From contig CAUABY010000069.1 in the NCBI GenBank assembly GCA_958427375.1, positions 1 through 9,331 of the forward strand: 9,331 nt of DNA, in the 5' to 3' direction. This DNA is from an uncultured Eubacteriales bacterium (lineage in GTDB: Bacteria; Bacillota; Clostridia; Oscillospirales; Oscillospiraceae). A program made the translations under genes and the position numbers. Within the stretch, counting starts at the first letter, position 1. Each line of letters begins with the position of its first letter. Below the pieces are notes generated by a model. It was not told the origin of the DNA, ran no database searches, and worked only from the letters and a program-made list of their open reading frames with translations. Of the stretch, positions 1-4,475 are shown one piece after another.

Positions 1-21
1 AACGAAGTTCGCGCCGTTCCA

Positions 22-41
22 TTTCCGTCGAGGCGACGAAA
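22..41. repeat. Short hairpin CGTCG-AGG-CGACG
   Basis: CGTCG (26-30) and CGACG (34-38) are exact reverse complements around a three-base loop. With C25 bulged, TTT (22-24) pairs with AAA (39-41) to lengthen the stem. Function is unknown; it is the first of a series of inverted repeats in this gene-free stretch. Confidence 0.5.
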
Positions 42-70
42 ACTGCACTTTGCTATCTCCGTTTTCCTTT

Positions 71-105
71 CCAAATCGAACCCGCTTCGCCGGGCTTCGA
101 TTTGG
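71..105. repeat. 35-bp inverted repeat with 10-bp perfect outer arms
   Basis: CCAAATCGAA (71-80) is the exact reverse complement of TTCGATTTGG (96-105). Inside, CCCG (81-84) pairs with CGGG (91-94) with a single bulged C95 and a six-base loop. Neither flank has a clear T-run, so it is not an obvious intrinsic terminator. It could be a dispersed palindromic repeat or a protein binding site. Confidence 0.7.
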
Positions 106-144
106 TTGAGGACGTACTTTTCCTGATTTAATTTATGATAAGGG

Positions 145-219
145 AGTTTCGCGCGTTGCGAAGCGCAATCAGGGGCGCTGCCCTTGGAACCTGCGGCCTT
201 TGCAAAGGCCGGCGAAACT
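145..219. repeat. Cloverleaf-like multi-hairpin repeat element
   Basis: AGTTTCGC (145-152) and GCGAAACT (212-219) are perfect 8-bp terminal inverted repeats. They enclose three further arms: TTGCG/CGCAA (156-160 with 164-168), AGGG/CCCT (171-174 with 181-184), and the perfect 18-bp palindrome CGGCCTTTGCAAAGGCCG (194-211). The whole can fold as a closed stem with three arms. The plus strand continues with TTTT, and the minus strand of the element begins 8 bases past the cat-type stop codon. I recall similar GGGGCGCTGCCC...GCGAAACTTT intergenic repeats in clostridial genomes, but that is memory and not a search result. It may end the upstream transcript or be a non-autonomous repeat. Confidence 0.65.
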
Positions 220-227
220 TTTAAAGC

Positions 228-851
228 TTAGGGCGCGAGCTTGGCGATTTCGTCATCGAGCGCGGCGGCGAACCGGCCGATATGTACGCCGTCTATCAGG
301 CGGTGGTTTATCTCAAGGGACATGCCGAGCTTGAGGCGGCCGTTCTCCTTGGTATACTTGCCCCATGCGATGCGCGGCACGGCGTCATCGCGGTCAAAGT
401 CGCGCTCGTTGGTGAGCCCGGTTATGTCTATCCACGGCGCGCAGGAGATGTAGATGAGGTTGTCGCTCTCGTCGGCGGGGTTCATAAAATTGTCCTGCAT
501 TGCACTGCGGCGCTTTGCTGCCAGGCAAAACTCGTCAAGCTCGTCGCCTGCCGTCATTGTCACTATGTAAAAGCAGTCGCTGCCCGGCTTTATGTCGGTG
601 AAGCTCGGTTCACGGCGCGAAAGCATCTGCACCTGCCCGCCGCGTATCGTCAGCAGAAATTCCGGCACGCGGTTCACTGCCCGCGTCACAAGCCAGGTCA
701 GCGCATAGTAAAACGAGAGCCCGCGCGCCTTGACGTGCTCGTATACGCGCGTCACGTCCACGCGGAAGGTCACGCTGTAAAAAGGCTGTGAAACGCCGCT
801 GAAAAACTCGTAGATTTCCCTGCGCGGCCAAGTATCATAATCAAATGTCAT
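228..851 (-). CDS. Chloramphenicol acetyltransferase (CatA-type) family protein
   Basis: A 207-residue protein, close to the 210-220 residues usual for type A chloramphenicol acetyltransferases, which form cytoplasmic trimers that transfer acetyl from acetyl-CoA to the drug 3-hydroxyl. The signature near the C terminus reads NHRLIDGVHIGRF (182-194), giving the catalytic His183 and the structural Asp187. The family usually has HH there, and the first His is Asn in this protein. SCAPW (136-140) matches the SANPW block, with the Ser that supports the oxyanion. The N-terminal WPRREIYEFF block (8-17) also fits. I chose the ATG at 849-851 because GGAG lies six bases upstream (858-861); in-frame ATGs at 861-863 and 885-887 lack such a site. 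It is a monocistron after a terminator. Family membership is firm; real chloramphenicol resistance is unproven, as many chromosomal homologues have other or unknown acceptors. Confidence 0.92.
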   Translation of the reverse strand: MTFDYDTWPRREIYEFFSGVSQPFYSVTFRVDVTRVYEHVKARGLSFYYALTWLVTRAVNRVPEFLLTIRGGQVQMLSRREPSFTDIKPGSDCFYIVTMTAGDELDEFCLAAKRRSAMQDNFMNPADESDNLIYISCAPWIDITGLTNERDFDRDDAVPRIAWGKYTKENGRLKLGMSLEINHRLIDGVHIGRFAAALDDEIAKLAP

Positions 852-857
852 CTTAAT

Positions 858-861
858 CTCC
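858..861 (-). promoter_or_regulatory. Ribosome binding site that fixes the cat-type start
   Basis: GGAG on the minus strand is separated by six bases from the ATG at 849-851. The two longer in-frame starts have no comparable motif, so this site decides the start. Confidence 0.65.
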
Positions 862-871
862 ATTCTGCCGC

Positions 872-900
872 ATAATTGGCAGCACAAACAGAAATGAAAA
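872..900 (-). promoter_or_regulatory. Candidate sigma-A promoter for the cat-type gene
   Basis: Minus-strand TTTTCA (895-900, four of six to TTGACA) and AATTAT (872-877, four of six to TATAAT) are separated by exactly 17 bp. Initiation would be just upstream of the ribosome binding site, giving a very short leader. The match is modest, and the -35 hexamer overlaps the foot of the 896-929 hairpin. Confidence 0.35.
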
Positions 901-929
901 TCTCCCTATGCGGCTGGATAGAGATTTTC
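896..929. repeat. Inverted repeat GAAAATCT...AGATTTTC before the cat-type gene
   Basis: GAAAATCT (896-903) pairs perfectly with AGATTTTC (922-929), and CTAT (906-909) pairs with ATAG (918-921) after a two-base bulge, leaving an eight-base loop. The minus strand then runs into ATTTCTGTTT. It could be a bidirectional terminator or an operator overlapping the candidate cat promoter. Confidence 0.6.
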
Positions 930-971
930 GGCATGTGCCGCGGCTGCCGCTTTGCGGCGAGCGGCACGCCG
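929..971. repeat. GC-rich compound hairpin with plus-strand T-run
   Basis: Three nested stems fit: CGGC (929-932) with GCCG (968-971), GTGCCGC (935-941) with GCGGCAC (961-967), and GCCGC (946-950) with GCGGC (954-958) around a TTT loop. The plus strand continues TTTTTAT (972-978), so it looks like a terminator only for plus-strand transcripts, although no plus-strand gene lies upstream. On the minus strand it precedes the cat-type gene. Confidence 0.6.
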
Positions 972-984
972 TTTTTATAAAAAC

Positions 985-1002
985 AGTGTGATTTTTCACA
1001 CT
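985..1002. promoter_or_regulatory. Perfect palindrome AGTGTGA-TTTT-TCACACT
   Basis: A 7-bp perfect inverted repeat around a four-base spacer. It contains TGTGA-N4-TCACA, which resembles CRP/FNR-family half sites but with four instead of six spacer bases. T-rich sequence flanks it in both directions (ATTTTAT on the plus strand, GTTTTTAT on the minus strand), so a weak bidirectional terminator is the main alternative. Confidence 0.45.
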
Positions 1003-1018
1003 ATTTTATCTCTTTTAT

Positions 1019-1058
1019 AAAAAACGCCTGCGGTTCGTGAGAACTTCAGGCGTTTTTT
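1019..1058 (-). terminator. Strong intrinsic terminator after the PAP2 gene
   Basis: CGCCTG (1025-1030) pairs with CAGGCG (1047-1052), an inner GTTC/GAAC stem (1033-1036 with 1041-1044) closes a four-base loop (GTGA on the plus strand), and A6 (1019-1024) faces T7 (1053-1059). On the minus strand the hairpin is followed by TTTTTT, and it starts about ten bases after the PAP2 stop codon (1068-1070). The A/T arms would also let it work on the other strand. Confidence 0.88.
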
Positions 1059-1067
1059 TGCTTATTT

Positions 1068-2555
1068 TTACCTCTCGTGCCGTCCGCGATAGGCGCCGCT
1101 GCTGCCGCTGGTACTGCTCCTTGAGACACTGCGGCGGCGAACCGGCTCGTCAAGCTCGGCGGAAGTGCCGTCATCCATGCCTATGGACGAGAGATCCAGA
1201 CCCAGCCGCGCCCAGTCTATGCCGTCGTCGTCAAAGTCCGCGGCAGGCACGGGCTCAATTTTCGGCGCGGCGGATGCGGCCCTCGCGGGCTCTGCCGCGC
1301 TTTCGACTTTCACCGCGGGCGCTATTATCGTCTCGCCGCGCGCGGCGGGGGCATCCGCCGTGCGTGACTTTGTGCGCGGCGCGGCTATCTTCATGTCCGC
1401 GTCCTCGCCGTCGTCATCGACTATTGCGGCGGGGCGGGGGTCAACGCGCGGCGCGCTCTCGTTCGGCTGCACTGTGAATGGCGCGGCGGCGGAGGCTTCG
1501 GACGTGGCTTCCGGCGCGGCCTTGTGTACATAGGGGCGGGCGCTCTCATTCGGCGCGCTGTTCGGGGAATGCGTACTGCGGTAGGTCTCCCAGCGCGCGC
1601 TCCAGTCGGAGGTGGATTTCTTGGCCTCGGCTCTGGGCATGGTTCTGAACGCGGGCTTCTTCGCGTCTGCGCTCGCGGCGGCGCGGTTAAGCCCCGCGGC
1701 GGCACCCGCGCGGCGCTTTTCACTGCGGCTGACACCGCCGACGGCCTCAAAACGCCCGGAGCTCTCGGCTGTGCGCGCGTGTCTTGCCTCGCGCGCGGGA
1801 GCGGCTTCACCGCGGCGGCCGGGCAGCTTGACCGTGCCCATGGCGTTTTTCGCCGCGCCTGCGGCGCTTTTGCCGGTGTCCGCTATGCGTCCGCCGATAG
1901 CCGCGAAATTCGGAAGCGGTATGCTGAAATTCATTATCCAGTTATAAAGCGGAAAGTCATCGTTATCCTCAACATAGTTGAATATTGCCCTGGTGATGAG
2001 ATACGCGGCAAAGGCGGAGAAAAGGCCAATCACAATAGCAAAAAGCACGTCAGAGGGGAAGTGCGCCATAAGATAGTTGCGCGAAACGCCCATCAGCACC
2101 ACCCATATGACGGAGGGGGCAATCCACTTTTTGCCCTCGACAAAGCACAGCGCGGCCACGCCCGCCGTCGCGGCGGTCACATGCCCGGAGGGGAAGGAAA
2201 ACCCGTCCTCCGCCGGGGAGCCCACCGCCAGCCAGAAGCTGTGAAACTGCGAGGAGAACTCAAAGGGGCGCGGCCTTGCGACCATGTCCTTGAGAATGAT
2301 GTTGGTTATCAGCGCGCCGCAGCACACCGCGCCGAACATGCACACGCCCAGCTTGCGCGTGCGCGCAAAGCACATGCACACGAGCGCGATAATAAACATC
2401 ATAAGCCCTTTTTCGCCGAGCAGGGTGACAAACTTCATCACCGGCGTGAGGAAGCTGCCCGCCGCGTCCGCCAGCTTGGCAAGCGAAGAGAGAATGGCAC
2501 TGTCATACCCGGCAAAAAAGGTATTCAGCCATTGTGCAATAGCAGTATACTCCAT
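1068..2555 (-). CDS. PAP2-family membrane phosphatase with long low-complexity C-terminal tail
   Basis: A 495-residue protein. Residues 1-195 form a PAP2 (type 2 phosphatidic acid phosphatase) domain with hydrophobic segments at about 50-65, 70-88, 144-158 and 168-190. All three motifs are intact: K89-x6-R96-P97, P122-S123-G124-H125, and S158-R159-x5-H165-x3-D169. His165 and Asp169 form the phosphoryl-transfer site and His125 acts on the leaving group. Bacterial members dephosphorylate lipid substrates such as undecaprenyl pyrophosphate or phosphatidylglycerol phosphate; the substrate here is unknown. Residues ~220-495 are Ala/Arg/Ser/Pro-rich and probably disordered, with acidic clusters near 380-387 and 440-444 and an Arg-rich end. 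Typical family members are about 200-250 residues. GAGG at 2563-2566 lies seven bases before the ATG. It has its own promoter and terminator, so it is a single-gene unit. Confidence 0.9.
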   Translation of the reverse strand: MEYTAIAQWLNTFFAGYDSAILSSLAKLADAAGSFLTPVMKFVTLLGEKGLMMFIIALVCMCFARTRKLGVCMFGAVCCGALITNIILKDMVARPRPFEFSSQFHSFWLAVGSPAEDGFSFPSGHVTAATAGVAALCFVEGKKWIAPSVIWVVLMGVSRNYLMAHFPSDVLFAIVIGLFSAFAAYLITRAIFNYVEDNDDFPLYNWIMNFSIPLPNFAAIGGRIADTGKSAAGAAKNAMGTVKLPGRRGEAAPAREARHARTAESSGRFEAVGGVSRSEKRRAGAAAGLNRAAASADAKKPAFRTMPRAEAKKSTSDWSARWETYRSTHSPNSAPNESARPYVHKAAPEATSEASAAAPFTVQPNESAPRVDPRPAAIVDDDGEDADMKIAAPRTKSRTADAPAARGETIIAPAVKVESAAEPARAASAAPKIEPVPAADFDDDGIDWARLGLDLSSIGMDDGTSAELDEPVRRRSVSRSSTSGSSGAYRGRHER

Positions 2556-2562
2556 TGGGATA

Positions 2563-2566
2563 CCTC
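2563..2566 (-). promoter_or_regulatory. Ribosome binding site of the PAP2 gene
   Basis: GAGG on the minus strand, seven bases before the ATG at 2553-2555, supports this start. Confidence 0.6.
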
Positions 2567-2639
2567 GTTCTTATGTTTTTGCGCCGTGTCTGTGCGCCGG
2601 AGAGCGCGCAGGGCGCATAATTTCATGCTTACGCTGGCT

Positions 2640-2669
2640 ATTATACATTAAAATATACAGAAGTATCAA
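2640..2669 (-). promoter_or_regulatory. Near-consensus sigma-A promoter for the PAP2 gene
   Basis: Minus-strand TTGATA (2664-2669, five of six) and a perfect TATAAT (2640-2645) are separated by 18 bp of AT-rich sequence. Initiation near 2633 would give a leader of about 75 bases. That leader contains TGCGCC/GGCGCA, which can form a small hairpin. This is the best promoter in the window. Confidence 0.8.
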
Positions 2670-2751
2670 GGGGAAATTTCAAATTCGACAAAATATTTTA
2701 CAAAATGGTAACAACACAGCCCGGCGTTCCCGGTGAGCGGGGATGTGAGGC

Positions 2752-2789
2752 GGGCGCGGCGGGGGTGTTAGGCGGGTAAAATGGGGGGG
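2752..2789 (+). other. Possible G-quadruplex-forming run
   Basis: Four G-runs (2752-2754, 2761-2765, 2774-2776, 2783-2789) are separated by loops of 6, 8 and 6 bases on the plus strand, close to but just outside the strict G3N1-7 rule. It sits upstream of the PAP2 promoter, on the strand opposite to the transcribed one. Confidence 0.35.
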
Positions 2790-2843
2790 TGTGAAGCGGA
2801 TGCGGCGAGAGCGAGAAAGGGCACAGCAAGGGCGGAAAAGGGC

Positions 2844-2908
2844 AAAAAAAGAAGTCCGCACGGTAAAATAGACGGGGGGCGTTAAGCCGCCGCCATAACC
2901 ATGCGGAC
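2844..2908 (-). terminator. Candidate terminator downstream of spoVT
   Basis: GTCCGCA (2854-2860) and TGCGGAC (2902-2908) are perfect 7-bp inverted repeats. Between them a smaller GGCG/CGCC stem (2878-2881 with 2888-2891) can fold, making a branched structure. On the minus strand the outer stem is followed at once by TTCTTTTTTT (2853-2844). It begins about 43 bases after the spoVT stop. The large loop makes it weaker than the other terminators here. Confidence 0.5.
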
Positions 2909-2950
2909 AGTGAGCGCGTCAAAAAACCGCCGGGGGCTTTGGGCGCTGAA

Positions 2951-3493
2951 TCAGGATTCCATCTGCTTGCCGAGGAAGCAGGCGACGGTGAGGGCGAGCT
3001 TGTACTCGACCTCGCTTGCGGGCATGCTGCCGCGCGGGGAGATGAACAGCACCGCGCCCATGACGTCGCCCTCGCTGAGGATGGGGCAGGCCACGGAGAT
3101 GCAGTACTTTTCGTCCGCCGGGCTTACGGGGAGCTGGCTGAGCCCGCTGTCGAGGCGGAAGGGCGCACGCTCATCCATAATCTGGCTGAGCTGGGCGCTG
3201 ATGGGCTTGTCGAGCAGCTCGCGCCTGCCGCCCCCGGCGATGGCGATGACCGCGTCCCGGTCGCACACGGCGGCGATGGAGTCAGTGGATTTGCGCAGGC
3301 TGTCGCAGATTTGCGCGGCGAAGTCGGACAGCTCGCCGATGGGCGAGTACTTTTTGAAAATGAGTTCTCCGTCCTTGTCGGTGAAAATCTCAAGCGGGTC
3401 ACCCTCGCGGATGCGCATAGTGCGCCGTATTTCCTTCGGAATAACGACCCGCCCCAAATCATCAATTCGGCGGACAATTCCCGTTGCTTTCAT
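2951..3493 (-). CDS. spoVT: Stage V sporulation protein T (SpoVT), AbrB-type regulator
   Basis: A 180-residue protein, nearly the length of Bacillus subtilis SpoVT (178). Residues 1-51 are an AbrB-like swapped-hairpin DNA-binding domain opening with MKATGIVRRIDDLGRVVIPK, a block highly characteristic of SpoVT. Residues about 57-178 form a GAF-like sensory domain, containing IAGGGRRELLDKPIS (85-99) and the C-terminal VACPILSEGDVMGAVLF stretch (134-150). In Bacillus SpoVT is a tetrameric regulator that tunes sigma-G-dependent genes in the forespore. I start at the ATG at 3491-3493 because AAAGGAG lies eight bases upstream (3502-3508) and the conserved domain begins exactly there; the open frame runs on to an ATG at 3670 but that part reads as non-coding. 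It is flanked by terminators and appears to be a single-gene unit. Confidence 0.95.
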   Translation of the reverse strand: MKATGIVRRIDDLGRVVIPKEIRRTMRIREGDPLEIFTDKDGELIFKKYSPIGELSDFAAQICDSLRKSTDSIAAVCDRDAVIAIAGGGRRELLDKPISAQLSQIMDERAPFRLDSGLSQLPVSPADEKYCISVACPILSEGDVMGAVLFISPRGSMPASEVEYKLALTVACFLGKQMES

Positions 3494-3501
3494 ATATATT
3501 T

Positions 3502-3508
3502 CTCCTTT
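3502..3508 (-). promoter_or_regulatory. Ribosome binding site that fixes the spoVT start
   Basis: AAAGGAG on the minus strand lies eight bases before the ATG at 3491-3493 and rules out the 59-residue longer start at 3670, which overlaps the terminator hairpin of the preceding operon. Confidence 0.8.
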
Positions 3509-3586
3509 GGCTCGATTTTCACTTCTATTGTCTGCAAAGAAATGAAAAATATGTAGAACAACTTCACACAGTGCAAGACGGCGCGC

Positions 3587-3598
3587 AGGCCGCGGCCT
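3587..3598. repeat. 12-bp perfect palindrome upstream of spoVT
   Basis: AGGCCGCGGCCT is fully self-complementary. It lies about 95 bp upstream of the spoVT start, between the preceding terminator and the gene, in otherwise AT-richer sequence. It could be an operator for a dimeric regulator or simply GC-rich palindromic sequence. Confidence 0.35.
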
Positions 3599-3637
3599 TT
3601 TAAGGCGAATACGGCTTTGAAAAAAATTTTTACAGTG

Positions 3638-3672
3638 AAAAAACAGTGCAACCATATTCTCAGGCTGCACCG
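3638..3672 (-). terminator. Intrinsic terminator closing the galactosidase/nitroreductase operon
   Basis: The arms 3644-3653 (CAGTGCAACC) and 3663-3672 (GGCTGCACCG) form a ten-pair stem with a nine-base loop. Two of the pairs are G-U in the minus-strand RNA but A-C mismatches on the plus strand, which says that the minus-strand RNA is the folded form. TTTTTT (3643-3638) follows on the minus strand. It lies 57 bases after the nitroreductase stop codon. Confidence 0.85.
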
Positions 3673-3697
3673 TTTTTCTACATCTCTATATCTGTTT

Positions 3698-3718
3698 TAT
3701 ATCCAACTCTATATCCAA
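3698..3718. repeat. Short direct repeat TATATCCAA x2
   Basis: TATATCCAA occurs at 3698-3706 and again at 3710-3718, 12 bp apart, in the AT-rich stretch between the nitroreductase stop and its terminator. A related CTCTATATC pair (3684-3692 and 3707-3715) overlaps. No function is evident. Confidence 0.4.
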
Positions 3719-3728
3719 ATCCACAGCG

Positions 3729-4457
3729 TCAGCGCTCGAACTGCTTGAGATACCCGGCGACGGAGCGGGTCATTTCACGGGAGAAGGCGGAGTCGTACTT
3801 CCTCGCGCAGAAAGCGCGGAGCCAGTCCTCGTAGCTCGTTCGCGGGTGGTTGGGCGCGAGCATGGCGCGAAGCTCATCATCGTCCATGGCGCGGTAGGTG
3901 TTCTCATGTACTATGTGCTCCATAGCACTGCGCGGCGGCTTGGGGCGCGCCTTCTGCTGCGCGGTCGGCCAGCCCATCACGAGCAAAGCGGCAGGAAACA
4001 CATAGTCCGGCAGATGCAGCAGCTCGCGCTGGCGCTCGCAGTTCTCGGTCACGTCGCCTATGTAGCACGAGCCGAGGCCGAGGCTCTCCGCCGCGACGAC
4101 GGCGTTTTGCGCGGCGATGAGCGTGTCCGACACGGCAAGCAGCAAATCCCCCACGCCGGGGCGGCGCGGCTGACAGCCTATGCTGCAATACGCGTCATAC
4201 CACTTTTTGCAGTCGGCGCAGAAAACGAGCACGATTGGGGCGCTGGCGATAAAGGGCTGATTGTCGCAGGTCTCGGCGAGGGCGGCCTTTAGCCCGGCAT
4301 CCGTCACGTCAAGAATGGTATATAGCTGCTGACAGCCCGCCGACGGCGCCTGCACCGCCGCGCGGAGGATTTCGGCCTTAAGCTCCCGCGGCACGGGGCG
4401 CTCCTCAAAAACGCGCACGGACTTTCTGTTGTATAAGCTTTGGATTATCTCGTTCAT
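3729..4457 (-). CDS. FMN-dependent NADPH nitroreductase, NfsA/FRP type
   Basis: A 242-residue cytoplasmic flavoprotein of the nitroreductase superfamily; NfsA/FRP members are about 240-250 residues, act as homodimers with FMN, and reduce nitroaromatics, quinones or flavins with NAD(P)H. Visible motifs are the N-terminal FMN phosphate contact NRKSVRVFEERPVP (10-23), QAPSAGCQQLY (36-46), SLGLGSCYIGDVTEN (125-139), and the FPAALLVMGWP strand (154-164). The C-terminal RPKPPR and following helices fit the NADPH-binding extension. A cluster of four cysteines, C80-x2-C83-x7-C91-x3-C95, is notable. The ATG is 18 bp past the GH36 stop codon, with an unusual run of eight G just upstream in place of a normal GGAGG. 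It is the last gene of the operon. The natural substrate cannot be read from sequence, and a link to galactoside use is not evident. Confidence 0.88.
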   Translation of the reverse strand: MNEIIQSLYNRKSVRVFEERPVPRELKAEILRAAVQAPSAGCQQLYTILDVTDAGLKAALAETCDNQPFIASAPIVLVFCADCKKWYDAYCSIGCQPRRPGVGDLLLAVSDTLIAAQNAVVAAESLGLGSCYIGDVTENCERQRELLHLPDYVFPAALLVMGWPTAQQKARPKPPRSAMEHIVHENTYRAMDDDELRAMLAPNHPRTSYEDWLRAFCARKYDSAFSREMTRSVAGYLKQFER

Positions 4458-4463
4458 GCTTTG

Positions 4464-4471
4464 CCCCCCCC
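4464..4471 (-). promoter_or_regulatory. Eight-G tract acting as ribosome binding site of the nitroreductase gene
   Basis: The minus strand reads AGGGGGGGGCAAAGC before the ATG at 4455-4457, so the anti-SD pairing must use an AGGGGG-like stretch. The homopolymer lies in the 18-bp gap after the GH36 stop codon, where coupling with upstream translation is also likely. Confidence 0.5.
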
Positions 4472-4475
4472 TGGG

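Larger units (their letters stand above)
1..227. other. Gene-free region rich in inverted repeats
   Basis: No coding region with a plausible start and ribosome binding site is visible. The stretch holds at least three separate folded elements (22-41, 71-105 and 145-219, annotated individually), separated by AT-richer linkers. It lies directly downstream of the cat-type gene on the minus strand, whose stop codon is at 228-230. No simple U-tract terminator follows that stop on the minus strand, so the 145-219 element may serve as the transcript end. Density of perfect inverted repeats here is far above what the coding parts show, which suggests dispersed intergenic repeat DNA (inference). Confidence 0.7.
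2556..2950. other. 395-bp intergenic spacer between spoVT and the PAP2 gene
   Basis: No gene is supported here. From low to high coordinates it holds the PAP2 ribosome binding site and promoter, an AT-rich block at about 2640-2710, a strongly G-rich plus strand at about 2731-2850 with several G-runs, and a terminator-like structure at 2844-2908 serving spoVT. A second, weaker GC hairpin with a T-run on the minus strand (CGCC/GGCG, 2928-2945, then minus-strand TTTTTT from 2926-2921) lies right after the spoVT stop. Short open frames across the C-rich minus strand are composed of Pro/Arg/His and lack ribosome binding sites. Confidence 0.7.

Noticed and set aside
145..227. A tRNA gene suggested by the cloverleaf-like fold
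   Set aside because: No TTCGA-type T loop in place, no anticodon arm of the right size, and the arms do not match tRNA geometry.
852..887. Longer start for the cat-type protein at 885-887
   Set aside because: No ribosome binding site, a Cys-rich sequence unlike the family N terminus, and overlap with the candidate promoter; GGAG at 858-861 serves the ATG at 849-851.
1524..2651. A 375-codon plus-strand open frame opposite the PAP2 gene
   Set aside because: Low-complexity Arg/Ala/Gly/His composition, no ribosome binding site, and complete overlap with a protein that has all PAP2 motifs on the other strand.
2679..2922. Short minus-strand open frames in the spacer before the PAP2 gene
   Set aside because: Their Pro/His/Arg-rich translations follow from the C-rich strand, they run across the terminator-like structure, and no ribosome binding site is seen.
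3494..3585. A sigma-G or sigma-A promoter for spoVT (CATATT near 3550 with TTGCAC 17 bp upstream)
   Set aside because: The -35 hexamer matches only three of six to sigma-A and does not fit the sigma-G pattern; the evidence is too weak to annotate.
3494..3670. A 59-residue N-terminal extension of SpoVT
   Set aside because: The conserved SpoVT N terminus begins exactly at the ATG at 3491-3493 with a good AAAGGAG upstream, and the extension starts inside the terminator stem of the preceding operon.
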